Below are positions 37,136 through 38,741 of a stretch of 38,741 nucleotides of DNA, in pieces (within the stretch, counting starts at the first letter, position 1; each line of letters begins with the position of its first letter). The position numbers and the translations under genes are program-made. This DNA comes from Stenotrophomonas sp. SAU14A_NAIMI4_5. Lineage in GTDB: Bacteria; Pseudomonadota; Gammaproteobacteria; Xanthomonadales; Xanthomonadaceae. The notes beneath the pieces are model-generated. The model saw only the letters and a program-made list of their open reading frames with translations. It searched no databases and was not told the origin of the DNA. The stretch is taken from NCBI RefSeq assembly GCF_003086795.1, contig NZ_CP026003.1:3562780-3601520 (forward strand), read 5' to 3'.

Positions 37136-38463
37136 GGCCACGGCGCCTGAAGGGGCCACTGCCCCTCTATGTGCGCTACTGCGTGATCTTCATCGCGGCG
37201 CAACTGCTGCTGTTGACGGCCGGCACCTTGCTGTGGGAACGGCTGCTCGACCCGACGCCGGTCTCCACCCTGCACTACCGCGTGCAGGGCAGCCATGCGC
37301 TGCTGGCCGATCGCCTACTGCAGGTGCCCGAAACGCAGCGCGCTGAGGCCCTGGCGGGGCTGCAGACGCTGTTCGCCTACCCCCTGCAGCTGCAACCCCT
37401 GGCTGAGGTTGAAGGGCAGCTGCCGGCTGCTGAGGCGGACAAGCTGCGGGACGGGCAGATCGTGGTGTCCGCCGACGGGGCCTACAGCCACCAACGGCTC
37501 ACGGGAACGAGCTCCGTGCTGACGTTGGGTGACTTCAGCAACGTGCCCGAAAACGATGACGATGAGGAGGACCTGCTGGAGGACGGCCTGTACTGGCTGA
37601 GCCTGCTGACCACCGTCGCAGCCGCCGTGGCGCTTCCGCTGTACTTTCTCATCCACCGCTTCTGGCATGACGTCAAGGTCCTGCACGACACCGTGCATCA
37701 CCTGCAGGCCAATGCCTTCAGCCACCCCGTGCCGCCCCTTCGCACCCGCCTGCTGCGGCCGCTGGGCCATGCCCTGGATGATCTTTCCCAGCAGCTGCAG
37801 GTACTGCTGGACGGCCAGCGCCTGCTGGGGCAGGCCATGGCGCATGAACTGCGCACGCCGTTGGCGCGGATGCGGTTTACGGTCGGGCTGATGGAAGAAC
37901 AGCAGGCGGTGCCGGACGATGAGGGCACCCTGCTGCACGATCTGCAGACCGATCTGCAGCTGCTGCAGGACCTGACCGCCGCCAGCGTGGAATACCTGCG
38001 CTTTGGGCGGATGCCCCTGGTGGAACGCCGCCCGGTGAACGTGCAGACACTGCTGCGGGATGCGGCAGCGGCCATCTGCCGGCCGCCCGGCCCCGCAGTG
38101 ACCTGCCAATGCTGCCCGCAGCTGACGGTACACGCCAACGAAGCGGCGCTGGATCTGGCAGTGCGCAATCTCCTGGCCAACGCGGTGCGGCATGCCCGTT
38201 CGGCAGTGCGCATGCAGGCGGAACTGCACCAGGGCGGCCTGCGCCTGCGCGTGGAAGACGACGGACCGGGCATTCCCCCCGCCCACCGTCAACAGGTCTT
38301 TGCGCCTTACGTGCGCCTGTGCCAATCCACCGAAGGCTTCGGGCTGGGGCTGGCGATGGTCAAGGCCATTACCCAGCGCCATGGTGGACACGTGGAGATT
38401 GGCGACAGCCCGCTGGGCGGCGCAGCCGTGACCCTGTGGCTACCCGAGGCAACCCCGTGGTAG
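37132..38463 (+). CDS. Sensor histidine kinase (RstB-like)
   Basis: This 443-residue kinase has TM1 (about 14-35), a periplasmic sensor of roughly 115 residues, TM2 (about 155-176) and a HAMP-like linker. Next come the H box AMAHELRTPLARMRF with phospho-His238 and a catalytic domain with N box NLLANAVRHA, G1 DDGPGIP and G2 GFGLGLAMV. The H-box and linker style resemble RstB. The sensor ends with a dense acidic patch just before TM2 (residues 140-151, eight Asp/Glu in ENDDDEEDLLED), which could bind divalent cations or cationic peptides as in PhoQ. It is translationally coupled to the regulator. The stop lies 18 bases from the convergent IS110 transposase stop. Confidence 0.93.
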   Translation: MRPRRLKGPLPLYVRYCVIFIAAQLLLLTAGTLLWERLLDPTPVSTLHYRVQGSHALLADRLLQVPETQRAEALAGLQTLFAYPLQLQPLAEVEGQLPAAEADKLRDGQIVVSADGAYSHQRLTGTSSVLTLGDFSNVPENDDDEEDLLEDGLYWLSLLTTVAAAVALPLYFLIHRFWHDVKVLHDTVHHLQANAFSHPVPPLRTRLLRPLGHALDDLSQQLQVLLDGQRLLGQAMAHELRTPLARMRFTVGLMEEQQAVPDDEGTLLHDLQTDLQLLQDLTAASVEYLRFGRMPLVERRPVNVQTLLRDAAAAICRPPGPAVTCQCCPQLTVHANEAALDLAVRNLLANAVRHARSAVRMQAELHQGGLRLRVEDDGPGIPPAHRQQVFAPYVRLCQSTEGFGLGLAMVKAITQRHGGHVEIGDSPLGGAAVTLWLPEATPW

Positions 38464-38470
38464 ATACCGT

Positions 38471-38496
38471 GTCGTCCTTGCCTAGGCAAGGACGAC
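38471..38496. terminator. 26-bp perfect palindrome at the kinase/IS110 junction
   Basis: The sequence is perfectly self-complementary, with arms GTCGTCCTTGCCT and AGGCAAGGACGAC meeting at 38483/38484. It includes the last codons and the TAG stop of the IS110 transposase and begins 8 bases after the kinase stop. It could stop transcription from both sides, although T runs are absent. Confidence 0.65.
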
Positions 38497-38741
38497 TTCA
38501 GGCTCAAACGGTCGGCCGCTCTTCAGTACTCCCCAGACCAGGTGTATGAGCTTGCGCATCAGCGCACACATGATGACCTTGAATGGCTTTCCTTTCTCGC
38601 TGAGACGTTCTGCAAAGGCCTTCAGAGTCGGGTTGTAGGTCTTCCCGGTCAGCGCAGGCATGTACAACTTTTTGCGGAAATTGGCATCGCCCACCCGCGA
38701 TATCCGGGCTTTACCTTCGTAATTTCCTGATTGACGCTGCG
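38482..38741 (-). CDS. IS110-family transposase, C-terminal fragment
   Basis: This is the 3' portion (86 codons including the stop) of a transposase that enters from the right edge, so its start lies outside the window. The visible sequence begins QRQSGNYEGKARISRVGDANFRKKLYMPALT and continues through NPTLKAFAERLSEKGKPFKVIMCALMRKLIHLVWGVL. This is the conserved helix-hairpin-helix and Transposase_20 tail of IS110/IS116/IS902 elements, which recombine through a RuvC-like/serine mechanism guided by an element-encoded bridge RNA. The bridge RNA, if any, would be outside the window for a classical IS110 layout. A GTG inside the fragment at 38694 is not the start, because the frame is open to the window edge. 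Confidence 0.9.
   Translation of the reverse strand, partial: QRQSGNYEGKARISRVGDANFRKKLYMPALTGKTYNPTLKAFAERLSEKGKPFKVIMCALMRKLIHLVWGVLKSGRPFEPEVVLA

Larger units (their letters stand above)
38464..38741 (-). mobile_element. IS110-family element, 3' end
   Basis: The element's boundary must lie in the 18 bases between the kinase stop (38463) and the transposase stop (38482), unless the IS contributes the last codons of the kinase. IS110 elements lack long terminal inverted repeats, so the exact edge cannot be set from one side. Confidence 0.6.

Overview
The window looks like chromosome from the Stenotrophomonas maltophilia complex (Xanthomonadaceae). It has very high GC with dense GC3-driven antisense ORFs, and many short GTAG-ended hairpins matching the published SMAG repeat family of S. 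maltophilia. It also carries the xanthomonad pairing of a divergent penicillin-binding protein 1A gene with pilMNOPQ. I saw no rRNA, tRNA or CRISPR. The assignment rests on recognised protein families and repeats, not on a database search.

Layout, left to right. (1) 1-329: the right end of an IS3-family element, inserted in a large palindromic repeat. (2) 451-4484 (-): a two-gene membrane module, DUF2339 then DUF3999. (3) 4609-5613 (-): gapA, divergent from an OmpW-family porin (5809-6438) preceded by a perfect FNR-type box. (4) 6439-6932: non-coding, with a terminator and two large nested hairpins. (5) 6933-8562 (+): a secreted S1/P1 nuclease and a metallo-beta-lactamase-fold hydrolase. (6) 8606-10798 (-): a BlaI-type repressor, an M56 peptidase/TonB-C fusion and a TonB-C-like lipoprotein, with a triple half-site operator upstream. 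(7) 10916-14083 (+): a flavin reductase-like protein, an acetyl-CoA hydrolase/transferase family protein and a NADAR protein, followed by a 66-bp perfect palindrome. (8) 14206-17712 (-): transketolase and a dicarboxylate/amino acid symporter. (9) 17770-24667 (-): a tight moxR-DUF58-DUF4381-batA-batB/C-batD operon. (10) 24834-29972 (-): pilMNOPQ. (11) 30192-32612 (+): PBP1A, followed by a tandem hairpin array. (12) 32948-33598 (+): a conserved protein of unknown function. (13) 33658-36209 (-): an outer-membrane barrel gene and an asparagine synthetase-like gene lacking the amidotransferase cysteine. (14) 36443-38463 (+): a two-component system resembling RstA/RstB. (15) 38482-38741 (-): the 3' part of an IS110-family transposase.

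Functional reading. Most of the window is housekeeping: central carbon metabolism (gapA, tkt), the type IV pilus alignment complex and secretin, and peptidoglycan synthesis. The envelope-stress or chaperone-like MoxR/Bat operon and the BlaI/M56/TonB operon are compact, translationally coupled modules of poorly known purpose. The right end (about 32.6-38.7 kb) is the most accessory-looking part: repeat arrays, a degenerate Asn-synthetase-like enzyme with an outer-membrane partner, a divergent sensor system and an IS110 element.

The strongest candidates for something under-described are the family of large nested hairpins with covarying arms (two intact copies and one broken by the IS3 element), the cysteine-less Asn-synthetase/barrel pair, and the M56 peptidase that carries a TonB-C domain in place of a beta-lactam sensor.
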